Below the pieces are notes generated by a model, which was not told where the DNA came from, made no database searches, and saw only the letters and a program-made list of their open reading frames with translations. The translations under genes were made by a program, and so were the position numbers. Below are positions 1 to 8,858 of a stretch of DNA of 64,000 bases, piece after piece. Each line of letters opens with the position of its first letter. Position 1 is the first letter of the stretch. The stretch comes from Brachybacterium sp. UMB0905 (GTDB lineage: Bacteria > Actinomycetota > Actinomycetes > Actinomycetales > Dermabacteraceae): NCBI RefSeq assembly GCF_002871795.1, contig NZ_PNHL01000011.1:1-64000 (forward strand), written 5' to 3'.

Positions 1-1
1 G

Positions 2-496
2 GCGAAGACGTATCAGGTGAGTCGGTCGATGCAGGAGTTGCTGCGGCAGATCGACCCGATCTGCGCAGTCCCCGGCTGCAGCACCATCGTCACCACCAGC
101 GGCGAAACGGACCACATCGAAGAATTCGACCACCAGCATCCAGACCGGGGTGGCCCCACGAGCCCCCAGAACCTCCACCGGCTCTGCTACAGCCATCACC
201 GGCTGAAAACCCTCGGGCTCATCGACCCGATCCGCGACCCCAACACCGGGGTGACCACCTGGACTGCCCGAACCCGCGGACGCAGCCGCCCCTTGACCGA
301 AACCGCACGCAACACCGACCTCGTCACCCGCGAGCTCGGCGACCACCTGCGGGTTATCTGGAACTCCTACCTCGAACGCGAGGAAGACGCCCACCGCCGA
401 GCACGGGGTGAAGCGGTAGACGAAGAGAGCGAGCCAGCCGCAGACCCACCCAGCCCCGCTGCCCCGCTTTACGACCCCGAGCACCCGCCGTACTGA
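2..496 (+). CDS. HNH endonuclease domain protein, C-terminal part (cut by left window edge)
   Basis: The reading frame is open to the left edge, so only the last 164 or so codons are present. They hold a zinc-finger-like HNH motif: CAVPGC, then the DHI motif, then NLHRLCYSHHRLK. This layout is typical of the C-terminus of actinobacterial DUF222/HNH proteins, which are usually multicopy and of unproven function. An acidic, proline-rich tail follows the domain. The 170 bases after the stop hold no gene I can support and separate it from the convergent ABC exporter. Nuclease activity is inferred from the family; the N-terminal domain cannot be seen. Confidence 0.8.
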   Translation, partial: AKTYQVSRSMQELLRQIDPICAVPGCSTIVTTSGETDHIEEFDHQHPDRGGPTSPQNLHRLCYSHHRLKTLGLIDPIRDPNTGVTTWTARTRGRSRPLTETARNTDLVTRELGDHLRVIWNSYLEREEDAHRRARGEAVDEESEPAADPPSPAAPLYDPEHPPY

Positions 497-665
497 GAGC
501 ACCGCTCCGCACGGACGGCACTGCGCCAGGCCCGCGCACCCTACGCCCGAGCCCCGGGCAGCCTCCCCGACCCCAACCACGAACGGCACTCAGACGACCG
601 GCCACCTGCCATATGCACGCAGCCGGTCGCCTGAGTACCGTCCATGGAATCCTGGCGCCAACACC

Positions 666-2405
666 TCAGCCGTCATCCCCGCCGCCAGCGCCCTCAGCCC
701 CAGCACGCCCATCCCCGGCACTCCAGGCATCCCGCGCCTCGCCCTCGAGCCGGTGCTCGCGTGCTCCGACCGCCGCGGCGAGCCCGTCGGACCCCACCAT
801 GACCACCATCCCCGGGTACCCGGCCAGCAGCCGCTCGAGCATCCGTCGGCCGGCATCGTCCAAATCTCCCTCGAGGCCGTCGATCAACAGCAGCGGCGGC
901 GTCCCGTACACCGCACGGGCCAGGGCCAGGCGCGCCTTATCGGCCCGCGACAGCGGATCCCCGCCGCGCCGCAGCTTCGTGCCGGGCCCACCGGGCAGAT
1001 GCGCCAGGTCCAGCCCCACCAGGTCCAGCACCTCCTGATCGAGCGCCGCATCGAGGTCCGGGCGCCGGTAGTGCAGGGCGCGCCGCACGCTGCCGCGCTC
1101 GAACACGGTGCCGGAGGCCACATGCCCCACCAGCACCCGCGTCTCCTTCGGCGAGATTGCCCGCAGGTTGTGCCGCCGCACCCACACCGAATCCGGTGCC
1201 TCATCCTCCGGCCCCGGCGACAACTCCAGCAGGCGGCGCAGGAACTCCTGCGGAGCCTGCGGGTCATCGGACACCAGTCGCACGATCTCCCCCAGCCGCC
1301 CCTGCACCGGCGCACCCGGCGCGGTCAGGCCCGGCAGGTCCAGCAGGATCGCCGCAGCATCATCGGCCGCGGCCGGCAACCGCACCGCTGCCCCCGCCTT
1401 GCGCCGCTGCTTCGCATGCGTCCGGCGTTCCTTCGCCGCCGCAATCGCCGGGCCCAGCACCATGCGGGCCGACTTGTACGTCTGCCGGTACTCCACCACC
1501 CGGCCGATCCCCAGCACCGGCGTGGACGCGATCCCCGCGACGGCCATCGCCGCCATCGTCACCCCTGGCTGCAGCCCCAGGTAGGTGCCGGTCGCCGCGA
1601 CCATCAGCGTGGTCAGCGTCGAGGCGACGACGCCGCCAGCCCGGATGGTGCCCACCGTCTCCGCGCGGTCCACCGCGATCTCCACCAGGTCACTCGAAGC
1701 GTCCCGCAGATTCCGCAGCTCACGCTTCGACCCACCGGCCGCGAGGATCCCCTCGGACGCCGTGACCGTATCCGCGATCCGGGAGGCGAGCCGCCCCCGG
1801 GTACGGCGCATCCGACGGGTCTTGATCAGCGCTGAGCGCGACCACACCACCAGGCACAAACCCAGCACCAGCAGCGGCGTCGCCATCGCGAGCGCCAGGT
1901 ATGGGTGCAGCACCAGCAGCGTCGCAAGACTGCCGCCCACCAGCGGCACCGCGACCGTCAGCGGCGCGATGCCCTGCGAAACCCAGTTGCGCACCCCCGA
2001 AAGATCATTCGTGGTCCGCGCCACCGTCACGCCGAGCGACGTTGAATGCCCCGGGGTGAGGGCATCGCCCAGCAGCGTGAGTCGCAGCTGGTGGACGTAG
2101 TCCTGCCCCAGCTTCTCGCCCACCACCCACTCGTGCATCGTCAGCGCACCGATTGCGACCGCCGTGAGGACCAGCAGGATCACCGCTCGCAGCAGCAGAT
2201 CCGAGGACCCGGCCGGGGCGGCCTGCAGCCGCACCAGCGCCCACGCGGACAGCGCACCCAGCGCCGCCTGACCCAGGCCCAGCAGCACCAGCAGCAGCAG
2301 CCACCACCGCCGCGCACCCCGCAGCAGCGGGGGCAGCGGCGGGGCGTGCTTGAGCAGCCCGTTGTCCAGCAGGACGGGTTCGCGCTCGCGACGGCGCAGG
2401 AGCAT
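666..2405 (-). CDS. ABC exporter-type membrane protein with degenerate nucleotide-binding domain
   Basis: A 579-residue half-transporter layout: an N-terminal membrane domain with about six hydrophobic segments (residues 30-320), then a region that aligns with an ABC ATPase domain. The ATPase motifs are eroded. Where the Walker A loop should lie the sequence reads LVSDDPQAPQEFLRR, with no GxxGxGKS/T. The signature reads PLSRADKARLALARA. The Walker B/D-loop reads LLLIDGLEGDLDDAG, so the catalytic Glu is Gly, and no H-loop His is seen. The start has a GGAGG ribosome site that overlaps the end of the upstream gene, only 4 nt away, so the two are translationally coupled. It probably cannot hydrolyse ATP on its own. 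A partner half-transporter is not present next to it. Confidence 0.8.
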   Translation of the reverse strand: MLLRRREREPVLLDNGLLKHAPPLPPLLRGARRWWLLLLVLLGLGQAALGALSAWALVRLQAAPAGSSDLLLRAVILLVLTAVAIGALTMHEWVVGEKLGQDYVHQLRLTLLGDALTPGHSTSLGVTVARTTNDLSGVRNWVSQGIAPLTVAVPLVGGSLATLLVLHPYLALAMATPLLVLGLCLVVWSRSALIKTRRMRRTRGRLASRIADTVTASEGILAAGGSKRELRNLRDASSDLVEIAVDRAETVGTIRAGGVVASTLTTLMVAATGTYLGLQPGVTMAAMAVAGIASTPVLGIGRVVEYRQTYKSARMVLGPAIAAAKERRTHAKQRRKAGAAVRLPAAADDAAAILLDLPGLTAPGAPVQGRLGEIVRLVSDDPQAPQEFLRRLLELSPGPEDEAPDSVWVRRHNLRAISPKETRVLVGHVASGTVFERGSVRRALHYRRPDLDAALDQEVLDLVGLDLAHLPGGPGTKLRRGGDPLSRADKARLALARAVYGTPPLLLIDGLEGDLDDAGRRMLERLLAGYPGMVVMVGSDGLAAAVGAREHRLEGEARDAWSAGDGRAGAEGAGGGDDG

Positions 2406-2409
2406 CAGC

Positions 2410-3552
2410 TCAGGCCTCCTGCAGCAGATCCTCGACAGCGCCGCGCGCCACCTCCGGCAGCCCCAGGTCGAAGGTGTCGATCACCGGCACCTCCAGGGCC
2501 CGTCGCGCTTCCGCGGCCGCGAGCGGGGACGCGGTCACCACACCGGAGACGAGCGCCGGCCCGTGGCCCAGCCCCGTCAGCGCCTGCACGCCCCCGGCCG
2601 CGCCCAGCGCATCCCCGGCGGCGAACACGATGCGATCCACCACCTGCGTGACATGCGGATCCTGCAGCAGCCGCGAGGTCTCGCCCTGGTAGAGCCCATC
2701 GGCGATCTCGATCAGCACCACATCGGGCCGCTCCGCGCCGCCGGCCAGCTCATCGGCCATCGACAGCACCAGGTCACGCACCTCCTCGTACTCCACCTGG
2801 AAGGTCGAGGGGTAGCCGAAGTCGGTGAAGTCCAGGACCCGATGCGCTCCCGCGTCGGTGAACAGGTTGTAGTCGTTGCCGGCCCCGGTGCCGGTGGCCT
2901 TCCCGGCCGCGACCCGCAGGCCCGCCGCCGCCAAGCCGTGCGCGAGATGCGCCAGCACCGTGGACTTCCCGGAGTTCATCGACGTGCCCAGCACCGCGAT
3001 GACCGGCACGTCATGCGCGGGCCGCTGCGGGCGGGCCGTCACGCCGCGCACCACGTGATGGGCGGCGGCGCGCTCGAGCGTCACCGGGCCGTGCGCATCG
3101 CGCACCACGCCGATGGGCTCGATCTCGGTGGGCAGATCGATGTCCGCGTGCTGGTCGATCACGCGAGAGGCGAGGCCACCCGCCGCCGCCAGATGGCAGG
3201 GGCCCAGGTCGCCGGGGATGACCGCAAGGAACTGGTCGGCGGCGTACCGGGAGCCGTAGGCCACCAGGATCTCGTCACCGGGGAACAGGATCTGCCGACG
3301 CGACACCGGAGACTCCAGACGCTTGTGCTGCCCGATCTCGATGACCCGCGCGAGGACGACCTCGCCGGCGCTCGGCACATGGTCCTCGGTGATGAGGTCC
3401 AGCCCGGTGGCGCGGCGCAGGAACGCCCCGACGGTGCGGGTGGAGAAGGCGTGCTTGGCGCGCTCGAGGCGCACCCGGGTGCTCACGGCCGTGGCAGCGG
3501 GGCGGGGGAGAGCCGGCGCGGTGGCGGTGAGGTCGTGGTCCAGGACGGTCAT
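2410..3552 (-). CDS. P-loop NTPase, DUF1611/MobB-like
   Basis: 380 residues. The N-terminal half (to about residue 180) is unrecognised. The C-terminal half opens with a clear Walker A motif, GTSMNSGKST (residues 189-198), followed by ATGTGAGNDYN and an acidic VVLIEIADGLYQGETSR stretch. It resembles the P-loop part of DUF1611 and MobB-type proteins, so nucleotide binding is likely and the substrate unknown. I chose the ATG at 3552 over one 26 codons earlier because GAGGAG lies 7 nt before it. It is the first gene of a tight two-gene unit with the exporter whose own ATPase motifs are lost, so the two products may work together (inference). Confidence 0.7.
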   Translation of the reverse strand: MTVLDHDLTATAPALPRPAATAVSTRVRLERAKHAFSTRTVGAFLRRATGLDLITEDHVPSAGEVVLARVIEIGQHKRLESPVSRRQILFPGDEILVAYGSRYAADQFLAVIPGDLGPCHLAAAGGLASRVIDQHADIDLPTEIEPIGVVRDAHGPVTLERAAAHHVVRGVTARPQRPAHDVPVIAVLGTSMNSGKSTVLAHLAHGLAAAGLRVAAGKATGTGAGNDYNLFTDAGAHRVLDFTDFGYPSTFQVEYEEVRDLVLSMADELAGGAERPDVVLIEIADGLYQGETSRLLQDPHVTQVVDRIVFAAGDALGAAGGVQALTGLGHGPALVSGVVTASPLAAAEARRALEVPVIDTFDLGLPEVARGAVEDLLQEA

Positions 3553-3745
3553 GTGGTGCTCCTCGAAACGATGGTCCAGGCGGGACCGCTGCGGTCCTGC
3601 CGTGCGAGGTGAAGCAGACTCCTGCGCCATGAGGTCGCGATGAGGCGTTCATGAGAGGGATCTCAGGAAGATGAACGTCCTGGCCAGCGCCGGTGTAGAC
3701 GATCGGCCGATGCCGTGGCCCACCCCACCTTGGTAGGTTGCCCGT

Positions 3746-5446
3746 GTGACTGCTCCCGGCGCCGCCTCCCTCCCGTCCGCGCCTGAGGGAGCCCTGAGCG
3801 CAGAGCTGCCCGACGGGGAGCAGCTGCGCCAGGCCCTGCGCCCTGCCGCTCTGCCGCTGCCCACCCCCCGCACGGCCGCGGAGATCGCCGAGCGTCTGCA
3901 TGATCTGCTGGGCGCCGGGCAGAACCAAGCCGCCCGTGACCTTGCCGCCCGAACCCTCGCGACCCGTGCCCTCGTCGAGCCGCCCCGAGACGCTGCCGCC
4001 GACGGGTCTGCCGCCGACCGCCTGGATCTCGCCCGCGCCCTCGTACGGGTCGCCGACGCCTCCAACAAACCCGAGATGCTGCAGCAGGCTGCCGGGCAGT
4101 ACGTGAGCCTGCTGCGCCGCGGCGGGCATCGCGCGCAGGCCGCGGCGACCGCGCAGGTGCTGCAGGAGATGCTGACTCCCGTCGGCCCCACCGCCGCGAC
4201 CCGCGCCGCCCTCGCCCAGCAGACCCCGCCGGATCCTGCCCCGTCCTCTGCGCGGGGGCGCCGACGGGCCGCACCGGTCGCCGTGGACCCGGGGCTGCTG
4301 GCCGTGGCGCGCGCCCTCGCACCCCTGCCCGGAGCCGACGACCCCGCGCGGCTGCTCGCCCGCACCCGCGCGGCCCTGAGCGCGCTGCCCGAGGTGCGGG
4401 AGCAGCTCGCCGCTGATCCCGAGGCGGAGCTGCGGCTGCGCCTCGCCCAAGCCCTCGAGGGCTGCGGGGATGATGCCGCCGCGACCAGCGCTGCCCTGGA
4501 CGTGCTGGACCTGCTGGAGACGCCCGGTGAGACCGCCCCGTCGGACCCTCAGCATCTGGCTGCCGCCGCCCGTGCTCTGCTGGCCCGCACCCTGGGGCTG
4601 TCCCATCCGACGCTCGCCGCCCAGCACGCCGTCACAGCGCTCCTGACCCTCTCCGCAGTGGAGGATCCGCCGCTGCGGATCGGCCTGATCACCTCCCTGC
4701 TGCGCGCCCTGCTGGCCGCCGATGCGCAGCGCGAGGCGTCCTTCACCGCCGGCCGCCTGATTTCCCTGCAGCGCACCCTGCAGCAGGAGCCGCTGCGCGT
4801 CGCGCCCCTGCTCGCGGTTGCGACGCAGCGCCTGCAGGCCGAGCGGTATGAGGCCGCGTGGGTGCCGCTTGAGCAGGCCCGCGAGATCGCCACCCGCCAC
4901 CGTGACCACCGGGGTCTGCTCGAGGCCGCCCGGCTCGGCGCGAGCCTGCGCGAGCGCGAACAGGACCAGGCCGGATCACTGCGCGAGCTGCAGCGACTGG
5001 CCCGCGAGGCCCGCTGGCTGGCCGATGACCTCGCCACCGCCCGCGCCGAACAGCCGGAGCTGGTGCGGCTCGAACTGCAGTCGAACTCGCTTGCGCTGCG
5101 GCGCGCCCTGGACCTCGGTCAGCGCGGCGTGGTCAGCAGGTGCGTCCGCGCGATCGAGCGCCGCACCGCGCCCGGCGCCGGCTGGACCGGGCTGCCACCT
5201 GAGCTGCTGTGGGACCACCGGGTGGATGCGCGCGCGGGAGCCCTCATCGCCGCCGGGGAGGAGCTGCGGGAGACGGCCGATGATGAGGCTGCCGACGAGG
5301 GCGCGCTGGCCGCCGCCCGCGCCGAGCTCGACCGCTGCCTCAAGCAGGCGCGCACGGCGATCGACGCCGCCCCGCCCGGGCACACCGAACGCGCGGAGTA
5401 CTGGCGCACCTACGTCAGCGAACGCTACGCCCACTACACAGGCTGA
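3746..5446 (+). CDS. Large Ala/Leu-rich helical hypothetical protein
   Basis: 566 residues, strongly alpha-helical in composition, built of Ala, Leu, Arg and Glu with repeated LxxALxxxG-like segments. This suggests a TPR- or armadillo-like solenoid, but I cannot assign a family. No signal peptide or membrane segment is visible. The GTG start has no ribosome site. A TAGGTT hexamer (3734-3739) ends 6 nt before it, so the mRNA is probably leaderless. Just after the stop a 17-bp unit is duplicated (5440-5482), each copy carrying a TGA. It diverges from the P-loop NTPase gene. Confidence 0.75.
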   Translation: MTAPGAASLPSAPEGALSAELPDGEQLRQALRPAALPLPTPRTAAEIAERLHDLLGAGQNQAARDLAARTLATRALVEPPRDAAADGSAADRLDLARALVRVADASNKPEMLQQAAGQYVSLLRRGGHRAQAAATAQVLQEMLTPVGPTAATRAALAQQTPPDPAPSSARGRRRAAPVAVDPGLLAVARALAPLPGADDPARLLARTRAALSALPEVREQLAADPEAELRLRLAQALEGCGDDAAATSAALDVLDLLETPGETAPSDPQHLAAAARALLARTLGLSHPTLAAQHAVTALLTLSAVEDPPLRIGLITSLLRALLAADAQREASFTAGRLISLQRTLQQEPLRVAPLLAVATQRLQAERYEAAWVPLEQAREIATRHRDHRGLLEAARLGASLREREQDQAGSLRELQRLAREARWLADDLATARAEQPELVRLELQSNSLALRRALDLGQRGVVSRCVRAIERRTAPGAGWTGLPPELLWDHRVDARAGALIAAGEELRETADDEAADEGALAAARAELDRCLKQARTAIDAAPPGHTERAEYWRTYVSERYAHYTG

Positions 5447-5485
5447 GACCCGGGGCGGGCTGACACCCGGGGCAGGCTGAGCCGC

Positions 5486-6931
5486 TCAGGACCCGTCGGC
5501 CTCCTGCATCGTGGTGGTGAGCACCTCGATGACGGCCTGCGGATCGGTCGCGGGGTTCACGAAGGCGAGCCGCAGCGCCACCTCACCATTGACGCTGGTG
5601 GGCACGCACAGCATCGTCCCCGTCTTCGCGAGGCGCTGCGACCAGCGGCGATACGCCGGTGCCGTCCAGCCGGGGCGGCGGAACACCACGACCGACAGCT
5701 CCGGCTCCGCGATCAGCTCCAGATGCTCGGACTCGCGGATCGCGCGGGCCACGGTGCGGGCGTTGCTGAGCCCCTTCTCCACGGCCGCGCTGTACGCCTC
5801 GGTGCCGTGCGTGGCCAGGGAGTACCACAGCGGCAGGCCGCGGGTGCGGCGGGAGAGATGCGCGGCGAGGTCCGACGGGTTGGACTCCCCGCGGTCGATC
5901 GAGTCGAGGTAGGAGGCGTGCTGCGAGTGGGCGGCCGCCGCTGGGCGCGGATCCCGATACAGCAGGGCGCAGCAGTCATACGGCGCGAACAGCCACTTGT
6001 GCGGGTCCACGATGAAGGAATCGGCCTGCTCGATGCCGGTGAAGCGCTCGCGGGCGCTCGGCGCGGCGAGGGCCGCCCCGCCGTAGGCGCCATCGACATG
6101 CACCCACACGTCGTGGGCGTGCGCCGCCTCGACCACCGCGGCGATGTCGTCGACGATCCCGGCATTGGTGGTGCCGCCCGAGGCGACGACCGCGCAGATC
6201 CGCGGATCCGCCTCCAGCGCGGCAGCGAGTGCCGCGCCCGTGAGGTGCCCGCGGTCATCGACCGGCACCGTCACCACGTCCATGTCCAGCAGTCGCGCGG
6301 CTCCCGCCACGGAGGAGTGTGCGGTCGAGGCGCAGGCCAGCGCCCAGCCGCCTTCGGGCCGACGGCCCCGTCGGCGCAGGGCGTCCTCCCGCGCGGTGGC
6401 GAGCGCTGAGAGGTTCCCGGAGGTGCCGCCGGAGACGAATACGCCCGCGGCGTCTGCCGGCCATCCCAGCAGGTCGGCGATCCAGCGCAGCACCTGGTTC
6501 TCCGCGAAAATCGCGCCGGCGCCGCCCTCCCAGATGCCGCCGAACACGTTGGCGGCGGAGACGACGGTGTCGAAGGCGACCGCCGCGCGGGTGGGGGCGG
6601 CCGGGATGTAGGCGAGGTTCATCGGGTCATCGCTCGCGCGGGTGGCCGGCAGCAGCACCTCATCGAACAGCTGCATCGCCCGGGGTGCTCCGATCCCGCC
6701 CGCGGTGATCGTCTCGCCGACCTCGGCCTGCAGCTCTTCGGCGCTGCGGGCAGTGGTCTTGGGGTCGCTCGGGGTGGTGGCGTGCGCGGCGGCCCAGCCC
6801 AGCGCCAGGTTCACGGCCTCCCGCTCATCGCCCCACACGGGCGAGGGCGGCAGATGGCTCTGCAGCGCATCGGAGGCGCGGGAGAAGTCGGAGGCGGGGG
6901 AGGAGTGGGGCTGTACGGGATCCTGGGTCAC
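5486..6931 (-). CDS. Pyridoxal phosphate-dependent group II decarboxylase
   Basis: 481 residues, normal length for the aromatic-amino-acid/glutamate/diaminobutyrate decarboxylase family. Visible family features are VSGGTSGNLSAL (phosphate binding), VHVDGAYGG (the Asp that holds the pyridine nitrogen) and DPHKWLFAPYDC, which carries the PLP-binding Lys. The reaction is alpha-decarboxylation of an L-amino acid to an amine; the substrate cannot be read from sequence. It starts with GTG and is transcribed away from the ribbon-helix-helix gene at 7005. It stands alone, with no transporter or partner enzyme alongside. Confidence 0.88.
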   Translation of the reverse strand: MTQDPVQPHSSPASDFSRASDALQSHLPPSPVWGDEREAVNLALGWAAAHATTPSDPKTTARSAEELQAEVGETITAGGIGAPRAMQLFDEVLLPATRASDDPMNLAYIPAAPTRAAVAFDTVVSAANVFGGIWEGGAGAIFAENQVLRWIADLLGWPADAAGVFVSGGTSGNLSALATAREDALRRRGRRPEGGWALACASTAHSSVAGAARLLDMDVVTVPVDDRGHLTGAALAAALEADPRICAVVASGGTTNAGIVDDIAAVVEAAHAHDVWVHVDGAYGGAALAAPSARERFTGIEQADSFIVDPHKWLFAPYDCCALLYRDPRPAAAAHSQHASYLDSIDRGESNPSDLAAHLSRRTRGLPLWYSLATHGTEAYSAAVEKGLSNARTVARAIRESEHLELIAEPELSVVVFRRPGWTAPAYRRWSQRLAKTGTMLCVPTSVNGEVALRLAFVNPATDPQAVIEVLTTTMQEADGS

Positions 6932-6969
6932 GCAAGCATGGTGCCACGCGCGCCGCGCTCCCGCAGACC

Positions 6970-6998
6970 TTGACGCGACGCCATGATGACGTCAGGCT
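6970..6998 (+). promoter_or_regulatory. Sigma-70-type promoter for a leaderless transcript
   Basis: TTGACG (6970-6975), a 17-nt spacer, and CAGGCT (6993-6998). The -10 box ends 6 nt before the ATG at 7005, so transcription should begin at the start codon. This is the cleanest complete -35/-10 example of the leaderless pattern that recurs through the window. Confidence 0.65.
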
Positions 6999-7004
6999 GG
7001 CGCC

Positions 7005-7499
7005 ATGGATCTTCGTGCCGTGACCGATTCCGTCCAGGATCAGCTCCACACCACCGCCGCGCTCGGGGACGAGAACATCCGCCGCGCCGCCGATCTGCTC
7101 ACCGTCTCCCTCGAACCCGCGCTGCGGCTCGCACTGCAGGACGTCATCGGGCAAGTCGCCGCCGAGATCTCCGCCCAGATCGCCCCCGGCCGGGTGGATG
7201 TGACGATGCTGGGCGCCGATGCCGACATCCGCGTCACGCCTCCGCCCGTGACCCCGCCTGCGCCTGCCACCGCCCCATCGGCCCCGACGGATGAGGACGA
7301 GCAGACCGGCGGCGCGACCAGCCGCGTCACCTTCCGGCCCCCGCAGGCGCTCAAGACCCGCCTCGAGCGCGCCGCCGCCCAGGAGCAGCTGAGCCTGAAC
7401 ACCTACCTGGTGCGGGCGCTCACCGCGCACCTGGATGAGCCCGCCCCCACCCAGGCCCCGAGCCACGGCGCCGGCCGCACCAGCGGCTGGTTCCTCTGA
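7005..7499 (+). CDS. Ribbon-helix-helix/HicB-like domain protein
   Basis: 164 residues. The N-terminal 65 residues are helical and may oligomerise. A Pro/Thr-rich linker follows. The C-terminal part, from VTFRPPQALKTRLE to SLNTYLVRALTAHL, matches the Arc/HicB ribbon-helix-helix pattern (strand, helix, then the N-x-Y/F-L helix). That fold binds DNA, so it may regulate itself and the downstream DUF4097 gene, 37 nt away on the same strand. No toxin of the HicA kind is adjacent, so it should not be called an antitoxin on this evidence. A promoter with a leaderless start lies directly upstream. Confidence 0.7.
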   Translation: MDLRAVTDSVQDQLHTTAALGDENIRRAADLLTVSLEPALRLALQDVIGQVAAEISAQIAPGRVDVTMLGADADIRVTPPPVTPPAPATAPSAPTDEDEQTGGATSRVTFRPPQALKTRLERAAAQEQLSLNTYLVRALTAHLDEPAPTQAPSHGAGRTSGWFL

Positions 7500-7536
7500 G
7501 CCCCGCCAGACACCGCCCGCCCGAACGGAGAGCGCC

Positions 7537-8361
7537 ATGAGCAGCACCGACGAGTACATCGCCCCCACCATCCACACCTTTTCCTCCTCCACGCCGATCC
7601 ACGTCTCGGTGCAGAACCTGCGCGGGGACATCTCCCTGCGCACCGAGCCCGGCGATCAGATCCGCGTCGAGCTCGCGCCCCGCGGGCAGGCCGGGCAGGA
7701 GCTTGTCGAGCGCATGGAGGTCCGCTTCGAGGGCGGGCGCCTCACCGTGAACGCCCCCGCGGAGGAGGCTCAGCATGTCGGCGGTCGGCTGGGAGACCTC
7801 CTGCGCGGTATGGGCGGGGGTGAGGGGAGCGGAGGTTCCTGGACCGACCGTTTCGCCTCCTCTATGCGCTCCACCTGGCGCAGTGTGGAAGGGCTCGCGG
7901 GGACCCTGGCTGTCACCGTCGTGGTGCCCGAAGGTTCGCGGGCCGTGCTGCATGATGGCGCCGGGGACCTGCGGGTGAGCGGTGAGCTGGCGCGCGTGGA
8001 GGCGCGCACGGGCGCGGGGGATGTGCGCGTGAGCAGTGCTCCGGCGGATCTCAGCGTGACGACCGGCAGCGGGGACATCACGATCGAGGAGCTGCGCGGT
8101 GACGCCCGACTGACCTCCGGCGTGGGTGACGTGACCGTGTCCCGCGCCCTCGAGGGCGCACTGCGCATCCGCAGCGGCACCGGGGATGTCACCGTCCGCG
8201 TCGCCGAGGGGACCGCGACCAAGGTGGACCTCGCCACCGGGCGCGGCGACCGCGACGTGCGCCTGAGCCCCACCAGCGGCGCCGGTGCCGCCGAGCGGGT
8301 CCTCGAGATCCACGCCCGCTCCGGTGTGGGGGATGTGCGCGTCCTGCGGGCTGAGGGCTGA
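7537..8361 (+). CDS. DUF4097 family beta-strand repeat protein
   Basis: 274 residues. From about residue 110 the protein is a series of short strands of the form GDL/DVRVS (GAGDLRVSG, GAGDVRVSS, GSGDITIEE, GVGDVTVSR, GTGDVTVRV, GVGDVRVLR). This is the right-handed beta-helix repeat of DUF4097 (bactofilin/LiaG-like) proteins. No signal peptide or membrane anchor is seen, so it is likely cytoplasmic. The start at 7537 follows GGAG by 6 nt; a longer frame to the left has no such site. It sits just downstream of the ribbon-helix-helix gene, and the two are probably one transcript. Function unknown. Confidence 0.8.
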   Translation: MSSTDEYIAPTIHTFSSSTPIHVSVQNLRGDISLRTEPGDQIRVELAPRGQAGQELVERMEVRFEGGRLTVNAPAEEAQHVGGRLGDLLRGMGGGEGSGGSWTDRFASSMRSTWRSVEGLAGTLAVTVVVPEGSRAVLHDGAGDLRVSGELARVEARTGAGDVRVSSAPADLSVTTGSGDITIEELRGDARLTSGVGDVTVSRALEGALRIRSGTGDVTVRVAEGTATKVDLATGRGDRDVRLSPTSGAGAAERVLEIHARSGVGDVRVLRAEG

Positions 8362-8383
8362 GCGCCCTCGATACGGTGTGCCC

Positions 8384-8797
8384 ATGCCTGTGGCCACCCT
8401 GCTCGAACACCTCATCGGCGACGTCCTGGCCCCGCGTGGTCGGCTGCTCGGACGTCTGCGGCCGTGTCCGCCCAGCGCCCTGCCGAGGGACCTGGACCCG
8501 GCACAGGCCGGTCACGTGGTGCGCGGGCGGCGGGGCTGGCGCGGGATCCTGCTGGGCACGGCCGATGGCTTCCTGTGGGCCGTGCAGATCCTGTCGCCCG
8601 AGCACAGCAGCGACGGTGCCCCGACCCATCCGCTGCCCGAGCTCGTGATCGATGGGACGGCGCGGCGAGGGGACCGCGCTCACCTGGGACAGGTCCTGCG
8701 GGCCCGACCCTCGGCGCTGCGGCGCACCGGCACCTCACTGCGACGCCGCGATGCTGAGGCGCTGCGGGAGGCCCTCGCGGCTGCCGCCCGCACCTGA
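8384..8797 (+). CDS. Small hypothetical protein
   Basis: 137 residues, Arg-rich at both ends (GRLRPCP, VVRGRRGWRG, LRRTGTSLRRRD), no recognised domain, no membrane segment. The ATG at 8384 is preceded by TACGGT (8372-8377) with a 6-nt gap and no Shine-Dalgarno sequence, which fits a leaderless start. A longer frame beginning inside the DUF4097 gene is possible but has no start signal. Lies between the DUF4097 gene and dnaB. Confidence 0.6.
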   Translation: MPVATLLEHLIGDVLAPRGRLLGRLRPCPPSALPRDLDPAQAGHVVRGRRGWRGILLGTADGFLWAVQILSPEHSSDGAPTHPLPELVIDGTARRGDRAHLGQVLRARPSALRRTGTSLRRRDAEALREALAAAART

Positions 8798-8858
8798 TCT
8801 GTCCACAGCCTCCGGGCCCTGCCGCCCGCCCGTCGGCCCTCCTTCCTACACTGGACCG

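Noticed and set aside
7005..8361. HicAB toxin-antitoxin pair
   Set aside because: The first protein has a HicB/Arc-like end, but the second is a DUF4097 beta-helix protein and not a toxin.
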